Below, one piece after another: positions 45,777 through 57,141 of a DNA stretch of 64,000 bases (position 1 is its first letter; every line of letters begins with the position of its first letter). A program made the translations under genes and the position numbers. The DNA lies in NCBI GenBank assembly GCA_032622095.1, contig CP136064.1:42559912-42623911 (forward strand). The letters run 5' to 3'. The DNA is from Siphonodentalium dalli (Eukaryota; Mollusca; Scaphopoda; Gadilida; Siphonodentaliidae). Under the pieces are notes generated by a model. That model saw only the letters and a list, made by a program, of their open reading frames with translations. It was not told the DNA's origin and did not search any database.

Positions 45777-48390
45777 AAACCCATAGTCAGAAATGGTAAC
45801 GCCACCAATATCATAGTATTAGCCATAAATATAAATTATAATATAATTATACTATAAACTAGCTTTCAAATTTTATGTGGGAAATTTGCATACTTCCATA
45901 TTTCAAGTTATCCCGTTTCTCGTGTTATACATTACATTCTTCAAACTGTCATCTTTATTACACAAGCTGATGGGCCCGACTTCGTCCGGGCTGTTTCCCA
46001 TCTGATTTCCGGCGAAAGGCGCGATTTGACCTTGAATTGACTATTTCGAAAGTCAAGGTCAGGTCAGGGTCATGATTTGACCCGTCCAAAACACCCCCAC
46101 CCCGGAGAAAAATACCCCTAGGTATCAAATTTCGTCGAAATCCGTCCGTTTTACCCCACTTCACCTTTAATTAACAATTTTGAAGGTCAAGGTAAGGTCG
46201 GAGTCATGATTTGACCCGTCCAAAACACTCCCCGACAAAAGTACCCATAGGTATCAAATTTCGTCGAAATCCACCCGTTTTACTCGATTTGACATTTGAT
46301 TGACCACATTGAAGGTCAATGTCACGCCGAGGTCACGATTTGACCCGTTCAAAACACTCCCCGGACAAAAGTATCCCTATGTATCAAATTTCGCCGAAAT
46401 TCGTCCGTTTTACCCAAATTGACCTTGCACTTCCCGGACACAAATACTCCTAAGTATCAAATTACGTTGAAATCTATGGAAAGCCGAAGAGGACATGTTA
46501 GTTGCTAATTGCTAGATATACGACGCACGACTTGTCGCGGTTTTTTAAAGGTGTTTCAAACTAGGAGATAGAAGTATTCTGCGTTTCAAATGGTGATGAA
46601 TTATAGTATTTTATTCAAATTTTATGGCATAAATTGTTATTAAAACCGTATATACTATAACAAAAATCAATGACTCGAAAATTAAGTTGGCCTTTAAACA
46701 AAGTCACAATTGCAGTTAGGCTCATCTCATACTCGTTTAATCAGCGATATTCTGCTCTGTAGTTTGTTATAGCCTCCAGTATTCATTGAGCGTTATAGCC
46801 CCACTGTTATAATTCGCCTTTAGCAGGCGTACTCTTGCCTCAGATTATTGAGATATTAGGTCACACGTAATGACATTAAATCGCATGGAAACATAGCAAT
46901 TGTGTGGGCTGCTTGGCGTGAATATGTAATGAGAAATAAGGTCATACGTAATGACATTAAACTCAAGAAAACCCGCGAAAACAAAACAAAATCACATTTA
47001 ATGTTTTAAGTTATTTCCTTCATAAAAAGAATCTTCGTGATAATGAACCCTCTCAATACTTTAGAATATAGAATTAACCTTAAAATAACAAAAACCTTCG
47101 GAATAGAGAACCTTCGGAATAACGAACCTTCGGATTGGTGAACCTTCGGAATAGCGAACATTCAGAGAAATTTCGGAATAGTGGACCTTCGGGATAGTGA
47201 ACCTTCGGAATAGAGACATGCCCCCCAATATTCATATTATATGCCCAGAGTTCAAAGGTATGGGCCCATAAAATTCTAAATTTGGCCCTTAAAATATTGA
47301 ACCCCAAATTGGAGCCCACACAGAACAGCACTTAAGTCAACTGTACCTGTGTCATGTCTCAAATGCAGGAGGGTCCATATATACCACAACATTCATATTA
47401 TATGCTAATAATTCAAAGGTATGGGCCCACGTAATCACATTAAATCTCAAGAAAACCCGCGAAAACAAAACAAAATCACATTTAATGTTCTAAGTTATTT
47501 CCTCCTGTATCTGTATCGGTATGCGCACAGGATCAGTTCGGATGTGAGCGCACACTCCATAAAAATAATCTTCGTGATAATGAACCCTCTCAATACTTTA
47601 GAATATAGAATTAACCTAAAAATAACAAAAACCTTCGGAATAGAGAACCTTCGGAATAGCGAACCTTCGGAATAGTGAACCTTCGAAATAGCAAGTATTC
47701 AGAATAGAGAACCTTCGGAATAGTGGACCTTCGGGATAGCGAACCTTCATAATAGAAACCTGTCCCCACAATTACACCGGTGACGTAAACACATGTGCTA
47801 ATCTTTGTTGGACTATCGTGACTCTATCGGTACGGTTTATACTCAAGTACGAAAAAATACCTAACCATAATACATTCGCCCAGTGGATTATCGATCGTCC
47901 GCTCGAACATGAAAAACATTGTGGCGTAATAGGAATCAGGGAGCTAAATGTGTTCATAATCGTGGAGCGAGTACACCGTGGAATTCTAAAGGTGAAGGTA
48001 ACTGAAGAATGACCTTCACCTGATACATGTGACACGTTATTAAAGGAGGACATCGTCTTTATTTGATTTGTACATCTTATCTAAATAATTTAAACTGGTG
48101 AATTAATGGGGGAATGGATTTTTGTGAGTGGGAAATTGATTTAACTAGCTGCTGTATTTCTGGGTTTTTCCAGACCAAATTTGGCTGTGGGATAGCCCTG
48201 TCGTACACTTGGGGATTTATTAAAAAAAGTAAACACATGACCTATGGTTTTTCTTACATTTTCGTGATCAACTGGTGTCAATCTAGCTGGATAAACCCCA
48301 CTGGAGTAGCATGTAGGCTTCAATTCAGTGAATTCGGTCGAAACGTTAACACTGTCGCCTATGGGAAACCATTTAGTTCAGTGATTCCTA
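45777..48390 (+). other. 2.6-kb insertion between exons 6a and 6b, unit 2 only
   Basis: Unit 1 goes straight from sequence matching 45776 to sequence matching 48390 (near 20635). The insert contains a GACCTT-repeat element (about 45965-46480), a duplicated block with a CCTTCGGAATAG minisatellite (about 46930-47760), and about 600 bases (47770-48390) without recognised content. Its short open frames (47818-48012, 48114-48473) show no domain I can support. Confidence 0.75.
46930..47760 (+). repeat. Duplicated block with CCTTCGGAATAG minisatellite
   Basis: Two direct copies of a block starting near AAACCCGCGAAAACAAAACA (46972 and 47453), continuing through CTTCGTGATAATGAACCCTC and each ending in an array of about 16-base units ACCTTCGGAATAGCGA (about 47090-47215 and 47630-47755). 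Noncoding. Confidence 0.8.
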
Positions 48391-49362
48391 TAATGATCAT
48401 AATAGAAAGAGGCCGAATATTTTCATTGACCGGTCACCGGTCACCAGTTGGGGTTGTAAATCTGTTATGGTGATAGTTTTTCGATGTTTGTGTAGAAGGC
48501 ATGCATGCACAAACATTTCGGTTAGCCATGGTAAAACGTCTGGTGTCTGCGTGGGCCCCACGCGACGGGTCCAAAGGTCAGATACTTTCGGTTGGTGTCT
48601 GTATCAAGTCATTTTGTGTACACATGTCATGAACGAAAGCTATTTATGTTATGAACGACAAGCTATTTAATTTATATATGAACGACAAGCTGCTTGTGTT
48701 ATGAATGACAATCTACTAATGTTATGAACGACAAGCTATTTATAAATTCACGTACTTCAACGCTTATTTCCAACAGTGTGAGAAATATGTAACTCAAAAA
48801 ATTATCTACACTTACGCCCGAAAAGAAATTTGAAAAATATAATTGAGCTTACCATCATTCGTCTGGCAAAAGTCATTTCTAAAATCTTATGAATAAAAGG
48901 ATGTCATATAATTTTCTCGAAACTTGCGGCAACATGTCTCTCATAGAAGTGAATACATATTCGTCCTTTTTTCCACCTAAATAAATAACTCAACAAAAAA
49001 ACAAAGACATCGAATGAGCTGTGAATCAGTTTTCGATAGCTCACAATGAATTGTATTTGACTTTTGATAATATATTTGTGTTCAAGTGACTTCGGTCACC
49101 ATTTTGTAAGCGCCAAAATCGCATTAAAACAAATATGATAGGTGTTTTTTTGCAGTATCAGAGATGAATTGGTGGGATAGCTCATTAGTTTATTACTTGC
49201 TCAAGTCTGGCTGATATCTTTGGAAAATGTTTTTAAAAATGTTGAAATTGACAGGCATGATATCTTGCCGACATTTTTGAGCAAATTGTTACGTATATTT
49301 TCCCGGCTCTGTGCTATAAGTGTTACTTTAATTACATGTGCTTTAACTACTCACGTCTACAG
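48391..49362 (+). other. Sequence before exon 6b, unit 2
   Basis: Aligns with about 20640-21530 of unit 1, and the alignment runs up to the acceptor. No exon apart from 6b. A short expansion of ATGAACGACAAGCT units occurs near 48650-48735 that unit 1 lacks. Confidence 0.6.
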
Positions 49363-50012
49363 GTGACAGTGCTGGTGGAAACCTAGCGGCAGCGGTTTCA
49401 ATGAAGCTTAGAGATGAAGTATTCAAGCCACCCGTCACGCATCAGCTACTTCTGTATCCGGTTCTACAACACTGCAATCCCAAGCTGCCAGTTGTCCAGT
49501 CACTCGCCGCATTAGGGCTATACGATTTAGCAGTCCTCTTTCCGCCCTATGTCGCAGAATATTTATTGAAAAGCGATGAGGAACACGAAGCATTTCATTC
49601 CAGGAAACACCTGACGACCGAAGCTCAGAAGGCATGCATGAAACTCGTCGATGACAAACTTGTACCTAAAAAATATGTGCCGACCGGATACAAACCATAC
49701 GATTACGGACCACCAGCTGCCACACCTGTAGCTAATTTAATCTCAAAGAAAATTGTGAACCCGTATGCATTTCCTTTAATGGCGGAAGATTTGAGAAAAC
49801 TTCCAGCAGCGTACGTGCTCACTTGTGGAATGGATCCTTTGCGAGACGAAGGCATTATATATGCCAAGAGGATGGAATTACAGAGTGTAGATGTAGACTG
49901 GGTTCACTTCGCTAACTCGTCACATGGAGTTTTAAGTTTGAGTCCAGACATTAGTGTGACCTATAAAGACTCGTTTCTTAATTTGCTGAACTACATCAAG
50001 ATAAAATTCTGA
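49363..50012 (+). CDS. Unit 2 terminal exon 6b (canonical GDSAGG)
   Basis: 650 bases, same length and phase as unit 1 exon 6b, with 15 differences over the last 203 residues by hand count and no indel. Encodes GDSAGGNLAAAV, CGMDPLRDEG (the family consensus; Asp341) and ANSSHGVLSL (His371). Joined to exon 5 it gives 399 residues. This is the most canonical of the four terminal exons. Confidence 0.85.
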
Positions 50013-50283
50013 AACTATTTTGCTCAGTGCTCTGCAACAATTCCTATCATGGTTTGATCGAGATGGTTTATGCCTATTGTTTCATTCACTGACAATTCTC
50101 GTAAATGATTTCAAATTAGGTTGCATTTTTTTTTTACACTAAAATTCTGTACCTGCAAAAATATATATCTCTGTATATCATAACAAGACCTGTGTCTGAT
50201 AGCTTTTTCAAGATGGATGTTAAGACCATCACGAATCCACGATGTAGAAACACACAATGAGCTGATGATATATTAAGCGATGT

Positions 50284-50514
50284 CATTGAGTCGCGGCCAT
50301 ATTGGATCCATCCAACACCCATTCCGCGGTTTAAGTGCCGCAGGTCAAAGTTCTGGAGATGCATTCCATATATTTTTGAATATTCATGAATTCCAAATAT
50401 GGAATTCAGTCGAATATTCATGAATTCCATATATATATATATTTCTTTATGACCCGTAGCACTTAAAACGCAGAGTGGGGGCTGGATGGATCCAATATGG
50501 CCGCGACTCCGTGA
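50284..50514. mobile_element. MITE with GTCGCGGCCATATTGGATCC termini, complete
   Basis: 231 bp, starting CATTGAGTCGCGGCCATATT and ending CAATATGGCCGCGACTCCGTG. The centre is an AT-rich palindrome with GAATATTCATGAATTCCA twice. In unit 1 only the first about 26 bases remain (22457-22482). Confidence 0.85.
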
Positions 50515-50859
50515 CAAGACTTATTATGTTAGTTATTGAGGTGTGAACTTGGGACGTTTCTAGTCCTCTTGTTTTAGTATCCCTATGCATTGGCCATATA
50601 CATGCAGAAACAAAGTTTAATTTTGAAACTATTGTTGAGTTTTGGGCGCTGAGTGCGATGGAAGGTTCTGTGGAATGCTTATAACTGGTTTGAACATTAA
50701 TTTGCTGAATAATCTCATCGATGCCCATATAGAGATTGATGGAGTTGTGCATGTAACATCTTTCAAAATTCCATTTTTAGCTCAACTTGACGTAGTCAAT
50801 GTAATAACTTAATGATAAGTATGATGTAATAACATATAGCAAATTGTACCAACAAGACG

Positions 50860-50865
50860 AATAAA
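50860..50865 (+). terminator. Candidate poly(A) signal after exon 6b, unit 2
   Basis: AATAAA, conserved with 22778 of unit 1, about 850 bases after the stop because a MITE lies between. Confidence 0.4.
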
Positions 50866-52689
50866 TTATTATTTTAAAGTTTGAGTTTTTGCCATGTGTT
50901 GGCATCCGTGAGTCCATCCGTTTGTGAGTCCATGTGTCCGTGCGTCCGTCAACAATTTCCTTTAGAACACACCACAGGTCACATCAAAGTTCATACAGTT
51001 TACTGATTAACACTATTGGAATTTGTAGAATTTAAATTTATTGAATCAAAAGTTCCCCTGATTCATAAAGTGTCCACTAATGACAATTAATTGACATCGC
51101 CCACTTTCAGATCCGGTCATGTAACATTGGTCTGTATCGGGTGCTTTATTATAAGTAGGACAATTTTTTAAATGAGCATTTTACCTATAGTGTGAATTTC
51201 AGGGACAGGGTGTCTACAATTTATGTAAAAATTCTCAACATTCAGTGACTTTTGGCCACAGAGACTTTCTGTGATAATTTGTGTATACAACCATTTAAGG
51301 GCACTGGGTTGAGAAACTTTGGAATTTGTCTCCTGTAAGGTGGGGGGGATCATGGCTTTGTATTCACCATTGGATACCCTCACTGTTTACACGTGATTAT
51401 TTGTGCCTATTTGAACATGGAATCAACTTTAAATTTAAATTTGACGGACGGGCTGGCAGCGGAGTGCGTTTCAAGCCTATGTGGTGTTGACTGACTGACT
51501 ATACATATGCCCTGGGTAATTTATATTATGAGAACTTGTTTGCACATACATGTCCTGTACAATTAGCTATTTTGGTTTGTGTATACACCACTAGGTCACA
51601 CAGACTGTAGATTATCGAGTGAATTAAATCGCATTTAATATGCAATGTGTACTCAAGCAATGATGCATGTGTCTAAATTGACTTCCCGGGCAGTTGCACC
51701 AAATTCTGCCTATCCCATCTTAGTGTAGATCGCTACGATTGGTATAATGTTGTTCAATTGAGACCCAACACTAGGTATGTGGTAGGAGACTTTTCAACGA
51801 TAGACAATCTCTGAAAGTATAGGTATCATTTCTATCCTGAAATATCTGTTAAAATACCATCCGGAATTGCCAGAGACGCAGCTAGATGGTCTCCGTTGTG
51901 GTGTCATACTTAGAATGACCAAAGTCCAGAAAATTGTGATTGCACATCTTGCACTGGGCGGAAGTGTCCAACTGGTACTTCAACAATTTCAACTGTTCGA
52001 AATTATGTAACCCGATCGACAAAAATATGGTTAGAAATTTTCTGATTGCCAATTAAGTCTAAATATCCGACACGAAGGGCCTACTGGCTGAATAATCAAA
52101 GTTCAAATCAAGATCTATGAGAATCAGTTCAACCCATATTGGTGCGAAAAGTCCAACTAATGAGCCCGACATGATTTCTACTGTTGAACATTTTGACCAA
52201 ATTGAGAGCGGATGAGATATCCCTCGAACCCTCTGTCGATATGCAAATTGCGGCGTGAGAAATATATATATATATATATATATAATGATCTTTGGAATGA
52301 GAACATCCCACAAACTATAGTCACATATAGATGCATGTACAGGGAAAATCCAGGCAATTTGGTTAAGTCGTTTGTCATGAATGCCGTGATATTTCATCGT
52401 ACAAATCATGCAATTTGGAATATAGGAGTCCGAACACTTCCGGAACATATTGCCTCCTGTGTTCTGAACGATAAATTCATTATGAAAAGACGGAAAAAAA
52501 AAACTTAACAGCCGAAACAGTTTATTATCACAAGGTATAAAACGATTTTAAATTCGGAGACAAAATGGTTTATGAACGCTGATAAATATTATTGACGCAA
52601 GTGATCAGATTATCAACGACCATTAGACTAATTGTTCAACAGGAATATGTACATGTAACACAAAAACCATTCAATTAACCTTTGATTGA

Positions 52690-53334
52690 ATGGTAATTGA
52701 TAGGGAATCATGCATCGTATTGAATGTGGCTCAATTCCCATTTCCTCTGGGTGTGAACCGGTTATATATATATGTCATAACCCGATTGGGTATCTGCACA
52801 AGAAATACAGACCGCGGCGCTAACGCGCCTTGGTCAATATTTCGTGTGCAGATACCCAAGCGGGTAATAACATATACATATTCGTTCAACCACTATCGCA
52901 TAATTATGTATTTGGTTGGAGAACCGATTCAAATTAACGGCTATATCCATCGTCGCATTTTCACTATTGAGTCGTGCAACAATCTTAATGTTCCCGTTAT
53001 AATTGGGAGTCTAAAATCTCATAGCTTGCTCGTAATCAACAATGGGACAACGGAATCTGATAATGGGCGAATTCAGTATTCATTAGGGGACACACTCCGT
53101 GAATCTGGGAATCTTTTGCTTCAACACATCGTGATAATTTTTTTAGTCGGAGTTGTACATCAAGAGGAACAACCAGGAGCGAGCCATCTCACAACGAGAG
53201 GAGTCACTCGTGTGCTATTGTTGTTATATGCTATACGGTTAATTATGCCTAACAGTTGGTTGATTATGGACCAACCACCCACGAGAAAGAAATGGCTACC
53301 ACCTGATGTCATGAGAAAAATGCAATTGAACTGA
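52690..53334 (+). CDS. Unrecognised 214-codon open frame
   Basis: Function unknown. The first 70 or so codons overlap a long palindrome (52750-52895) and are probably not ancestral coding. A more believable start is Met73 at 52906 (MYLVGEPIQINGY). The downstream part, with LLVINNGTTESDNGR and PGASHLTTRGVTR, aligns with the broken copy at 24735-25050. Differences between the copies lie often at third positions, a sign of past coding selection. The NNG, SLGD and TTRG segments recall the motif order of dUTPase-like beta-barrels, but this is a weak impression. A further segment downstream (53370-53500) is also shared between the units. Confidence 0.35.
   Translation: MVIDRESCIVLNVAQFPFPLGVNRLYIYVITRLGICTRNTDRGANAPWSIFRVQIPKRVITYTYSFNHYRIIMYLVGEPIQINGYIHRRIFTIESCNNLNVPVIIGSLKSHSLLVINNGTTESDNGRIQYSLGDTLRESGNLLLQHIVIIFLVGVVHQEEQPGASHLTTRGVTRVLLLLYAIRLIMPNSWLIMDQPPTRKKWLPPDVMRKMQLN
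52750..52895. repeat. Palindrome of about 146 bases
   Basis: Arms pair symmetrically about 52822: GGTATCTGCACAAGAAATA on the left returns as TATTTCGTGTGCAGATACCC on the right, with AT-rich outer arms. Absent from unit 1, where this part is deleted. Confidence 0.8.
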
Positions 53335-53540
53335 GTATACCTAATGCTTATGGAGCGGTTCGACTTTAAAAGTCGGGTTAGTTTCACGAAAAATCCCAAA
53401 TAACTCCACTGCACGTATAACCATCAACCACGGGAAAGCAACGGACAAACTTGTTCAGATACACGAATCGTCTCTCCTGAGATCACAAATCTGCGTTTAT
53501 CGCGATTAGAACCAACTCCGCTATCACTGGGAGGCTCATC

Positions 53541-53785
53541 TGCCGGCCTGATTTTCCATGCACTTACAAATTTAGGCACCGGAGGACCCCAGTATTACAA
53601 AACGAGGTAACTACATTTTGTATCGGCGTCAAAGATGGAGAAAAATATCCAAACGCAAGCTGTCCCTGTGTAGTTGACGGGGATCGATCACAATCACATT
53701 GACGTCACAACGTTAACGTTATCGTCGTAAACGATGATCAGCTGTGTTCGAGATATTAGCAGAATTTCCAATGTGAATAACAAGT
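53541..53785 (+). promoter_or_regulatory. Upstream region of the kinase with CRE and start-stop uORF
   Basis: A perfect palindromic TGACGTCA (cAMP-response element consensus) is at 53700-53707, 79 bases before the start codon. At 53771-53776 an ATG is followed directly by TGA, a minimal upstream reading frame 9 bases before the main ATG. CRE sites are known to drive many testis-expressed genes. Whether either site acts is inferred. Confidence 0.45.
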
Positions 53786-55051
53786 ATGACGAGCTATTAC
53801 ACCAGGGCTAAGCGAAGAAAAATGGAAATGCACGTCGGAGGAGACAACCATCACGCCAAACATTCGTCCAGACAGGAGCATATACCACCGACGGGGTCGG
53901 CCAGTGGAGATTTTAGTTTCACAGATCAGTGCCATCAATATGTTACCATAGTCAGCGAGCGACCCAGCGATAGCAGTCTGATCAGTACATCTAGAGAATA
54001 CCAAGTATGTACAACAACTTGCAATCTAGGAGACAGGTGGTCTCACAAATTCACTCTCCCTTTGAGCACTTACCCGAACAAACCCCTGAGAACCGGAGAC
54101 AGTGATACAGATATAACTCTAGTTGTTATGCCACAAAATGGATACAGACCATTGCAGATAGCAGGAAAAGGGCGCTTTGGGACAATAGTGATGGCACAGA
54201 ATCTCAATCACAGGACAAGCGAATATATTCCTGTGGGGCTGAAGATCGGAAAGGGCAAAACGAAACGTAAGGGGAAAGCTGGATGCAAAACTTTGGAACC
54301 GGTAGAGTGGGAATCGAATATTCTTCGTCATATTAACCATGAAAACATTATATCGATGCTGGACACAATATATGTGAACAACCAGACTGTGTTGGTTCTG
54401 GAATTCTACGAAAACGGTACTCTGGAGAACTTGCTAAAGGCAAGGTATGCCAGATTCTTAACGGAACCGGTAGCTAGGAAGTATTTTCGTCAACTTTTCT
54501 CTGCTATTGAGTATTTGCACATTTTGAACATTGCACACCGTGATATATGTAACCAAAATATCTTGATATCTCAAAATGATACAATAAAGTTGGCTGATTT
54601 TGGACATGCTATAAAATTTTATAGTTTTGATGCCTTGTGCGAAGATGTATGTGGTTCTTGCAGCTACCAGGCACCCGAAATGCTTTCAAAGACTCCTTAC
54701 AACCCGAAAATTGCAGATATGTGGTCTCTGGGTTGTGTTCTATACTCAATGACAGTTGGCAAAATGCCATTTGGGACAACTAAGAAAGACTATTTGGAGA
54801 AAACTCAGAAACGTGTTCAGTTTCCAAACGAGAAAATAATGCCACTCTCTGCTGAGCTGAAGGAACTTGCAACAGGGCTGCTGTGTCCGCTGACTCAAGA
54901 ACGGTTTGGACTGAACAGAATTAAGCATAGTTGCTGGTTGAAGAAAGAGGATACACAGCTTTATATTGGAAATTTTTATCTAATCCGTCAACCGCAGAAA
55001 GTCCATGAAGGCGATTTGGAGAGACAGATGAAAGAGTTATATGACATTTAG
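53786..55051 (+). CDS. Intronless serine/threonine protein kinase-like protein
   Basis: 421 codons in one uninterrupted frame. Residues 1-120 are a low-similarity N-terminal region. The kinase domain runs from about 121 to 385: glycine loop GKGRFGTIV (127-135), Lys153 in VGLK, helix-C Glu176, catalytic loop HRDICNQN (251-258), DFG (271-273), APE (296-298), DMWSLG (311-316). The order and CAMK-like look (YLHILNIAHRD, DMWSLGCVLY) suggest relation to testis-specific kinases (TSSK), which are often intronless. The catalytic-loop lysine of HRDLKxxN is Cys255; other key residues are present, so activity may be altered rather than certainly lost. Likely cytosolic: no signal peptide or membrane segment. 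Intronless structure suggests a retrogene. Confidence 0.85.
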   Translation: MTSYYTRAKRRKMEMHVGGDNHHAKHSSRQEHIPPTGSASGDFSFTDQCHQYVTIVSERPSDSSLISTSREYQVCTTTCNLGDRWSHKFTLPLSTYPNKPLRTGDSDTDITLVVMPQNGYRPLQIAGKGRFGTIVMAQNLNHRTSEYIPVGLKIGKGKTKRKGKAGCKTLEPVEWESNILRHINHENIISMLDTIYVNNQTVLVLEFYENGTLENLLKARYARFLTEPVARKYFRQLFSAIEYLHILNIAHRDICNQNILISQNDTIKLADFGHAIKFYSFDALCEDVCGSCSYQAPEMLSKTPYNPKIADMWSLGCVLYSMTVGKMPFGTTKKDYLEKTQKRVQFPNEKIMPLSAELKELATGLLCPLTQERFGLNRIKHSCWLKKEDTQLYIGNFYLIRQPQKVHEGDLERQMKELYDI

Positions 55052-56362
55052 AATAGATACAGCTGTGAGGATTCATAACTGTTGTGTACTTTCAAGTTTC
55101 CTTTGACACCAGCTTGTGATATAGGTTGTTGTTCTAGATGCTGGTTCGTGTGGAATACCCGTTCAATTACTCGCCTATATAGCGGATTTTAAGCAAAGTG
55201 ACCATCTCATTTACAATTACTATATCACTATTTGTCCAGTAAGCGGTTTATTCCATAGGAGATATAATAATTGTGGTGAACTCGTCATGAATTGTCAAAT
55301 CAAACGGGAATTAATGAAAAACAAAACTAGCTGTCACGTTGTTTGCATGAATTCGGAAGAATGCGAACTTGTCTTTTACCAACAGACAATTGTTGTTACT
55401 TCTAATTACACAGCATAATCTATACATAATCTATACCGTACTTATTAACGTTAACTCGATATTTTGGAGCATCATTGTGACCGTAAGATACCACTCTTTC
55501 CAATAATTCTAGCATTTTGTGTTCATATGTAAGATAAAGCCGATTACATTAATTTGGCGAAATCTCCCACCCAGAGTCTGGGCGTAAACTGCACTATAGT
55601 TACTGTAGAGTAATGAAACTGGTATTCGAAGTAAACCAACATCTACAACAACCGATATCTCAAGCCGGTTTCAAGAAGGAAACTTGGACTAAGCTTTGCT
55701 GTGTACTAGTAATTAATTGTAAAACGATTTAGCTAATCAGGTTAGTCAATAATTCAATAATTATTACAACTGGTAACTGGTATGGCTGATCCCTGGGTTT
55801 TTTGTGTGCATATATTAATAGGTTGAAAATGAGCTCAAAAATGTTTTTCCGCCATTGGAAATAAGCTGCTCGTCAATTAAATAGGAAACATACAATGTTT
55901 TACAAATAAAAAAAAAAACTTCTGCCATGATATATTTTTGCAGCACTGGATCAGTCAAAAAAAAAAAATTCCTCATATTGATCACTGATTATGCTATTTA
56001 AAATGTTCTCGAAAATTTGCTAATACTTTTGCATATTTGTCACACATTTATCCATGTTTCAAATTAGCCATTTGAAATAGAATTCAGTTATTTGGAATTG
56101 ACAGTGTTTTCACACTCTTTTTTTGTCATGTCTGGGATGGAGTGTTTATGTATTTGTTATTCACCATTTGTTAGCAATTTGATGCATTTGTAACAAAAAT
56201 GTTTCATAAAATGTATTTTCCACCTAAAGAATTTACTTTTGTCGAGACCGTTTCTTTATTCACTGCACATAACCCATATTATATCAGTTCAACAAATGGC
56301 TTATAGGTTTACTGAATTTGTTATCTGAACAAACCCCAACTGAGTATGTATTTGGCTAACTC
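55052..56362 (+). other. AT-rich intergenic sequence after the kinase
   Basis: No gene, repeat array or mobile element recognised. Contains only ordinary A runs near 55909 and 55958. Confidence 0.55.
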
Positions 56363-56366
56363 TTAA

Positions 56367-56793
56367 AGGTACTCAATCTGATTAAGCGCCCCTCAATTAC
56401 TATTTATTTGGCTTCGGGTGGTAAAAAATATTTGATTCGAGTCGAGGAACCCACCCACCAGAGCTCAGAGTGATTAGATATCGATTTTTAAAATCTATTA
56501 TTTTTCATCACCTGGAATATTTAGTGGTCCAGTAAAAGTCGACGAGAAAACCAAATTGCGGATGAAGATGGATTACTCTAAAATCAAGTGGCTTTTTTGT
56601 GTCAGATATTTGACTAACCGGCAAAATTTCGTTGAACAAAATGTTGATAAATGACAGGTTTTGGGCAATTTTATACTACAGTTGATTGTGGTTAGAATTA
56701 TTTTTGGGCAATTAATCGATTCTGAAAACTGAAGGGCATTTAAAAAAAAAATTGTTGTTGTTGGAATCTGATGATCGAATCGGATTGAGAACT
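56367..56793 (-). mobile_element. TTAA-flanked MITE, family A, copy 8
   Basis: 427 bp with TTAA at 56363-56366 and 56794-56797, termini AGGTACTCAATCTG and GGATTGAGAACT. The only copy seen outside the duplicated units. Confidence 0.85.
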
Positions 56794-57141
56794 TTAAGGG
56801 TTAAGCTTTTAATTTGTGTTCTTATAACTGTTAGTGATGTCCGTATCTAATGAACACTCATACTGAGTCCGTGCCTCCATAAATTTGATAAATATATTTT
56901 CCACTAATTCTGGTAACGTTTTTATGTCACACACTAACAGCCATCTGATGTGAGTTCAATCCCTGAGACAAAAAAATGGTATTAAAATGTATTAAATTTA
57001 ACTTATTGTAGTCCAATTAGAAGTTATCTTCAATGTACTCTAACATTCATTGACATTCCACACATGGAATATGGGGGTTATGTGGGAACTGGGGTGGGAA
57101 CTAGCGATAATGCAATGTATATCAGGTGATGAAAAAAGATA

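Larger units (their letters stand above)
50013..52242 (+). other. 3' flank of exon 6b, unit 2
   Basis: Aligns with 22181-24730 of unit 1. Holds the complete GTCGCGGCC-ended MITE at 50284, the conserved AATAAA at 50860, a GTCCGTC-type repeat near 50885-50960 and the hAT-like start (CAGAGACG near 51872). No gene recognised. Confidence 0.6.
26385..53540 (+). other. Tandem duplication, unit 2
   Basis: Second copy of the duplicated block, same order and orientation as unit 1. Post-duplication differences include a longer LINE with an embedded satellite array, a TA-flanked MITE and a GACCTT element in intron 5, a 2.6-kb insertion between exons 6a and 6b, and much shorter intron 3. Confidence 0.85.

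Noticed and set aside
47818-48012. 64-codon frame as a transposase helix-turn-helix fragment
   Set aside because: Only a vague resemblance in one short stretch; no further transposase motifs around it.
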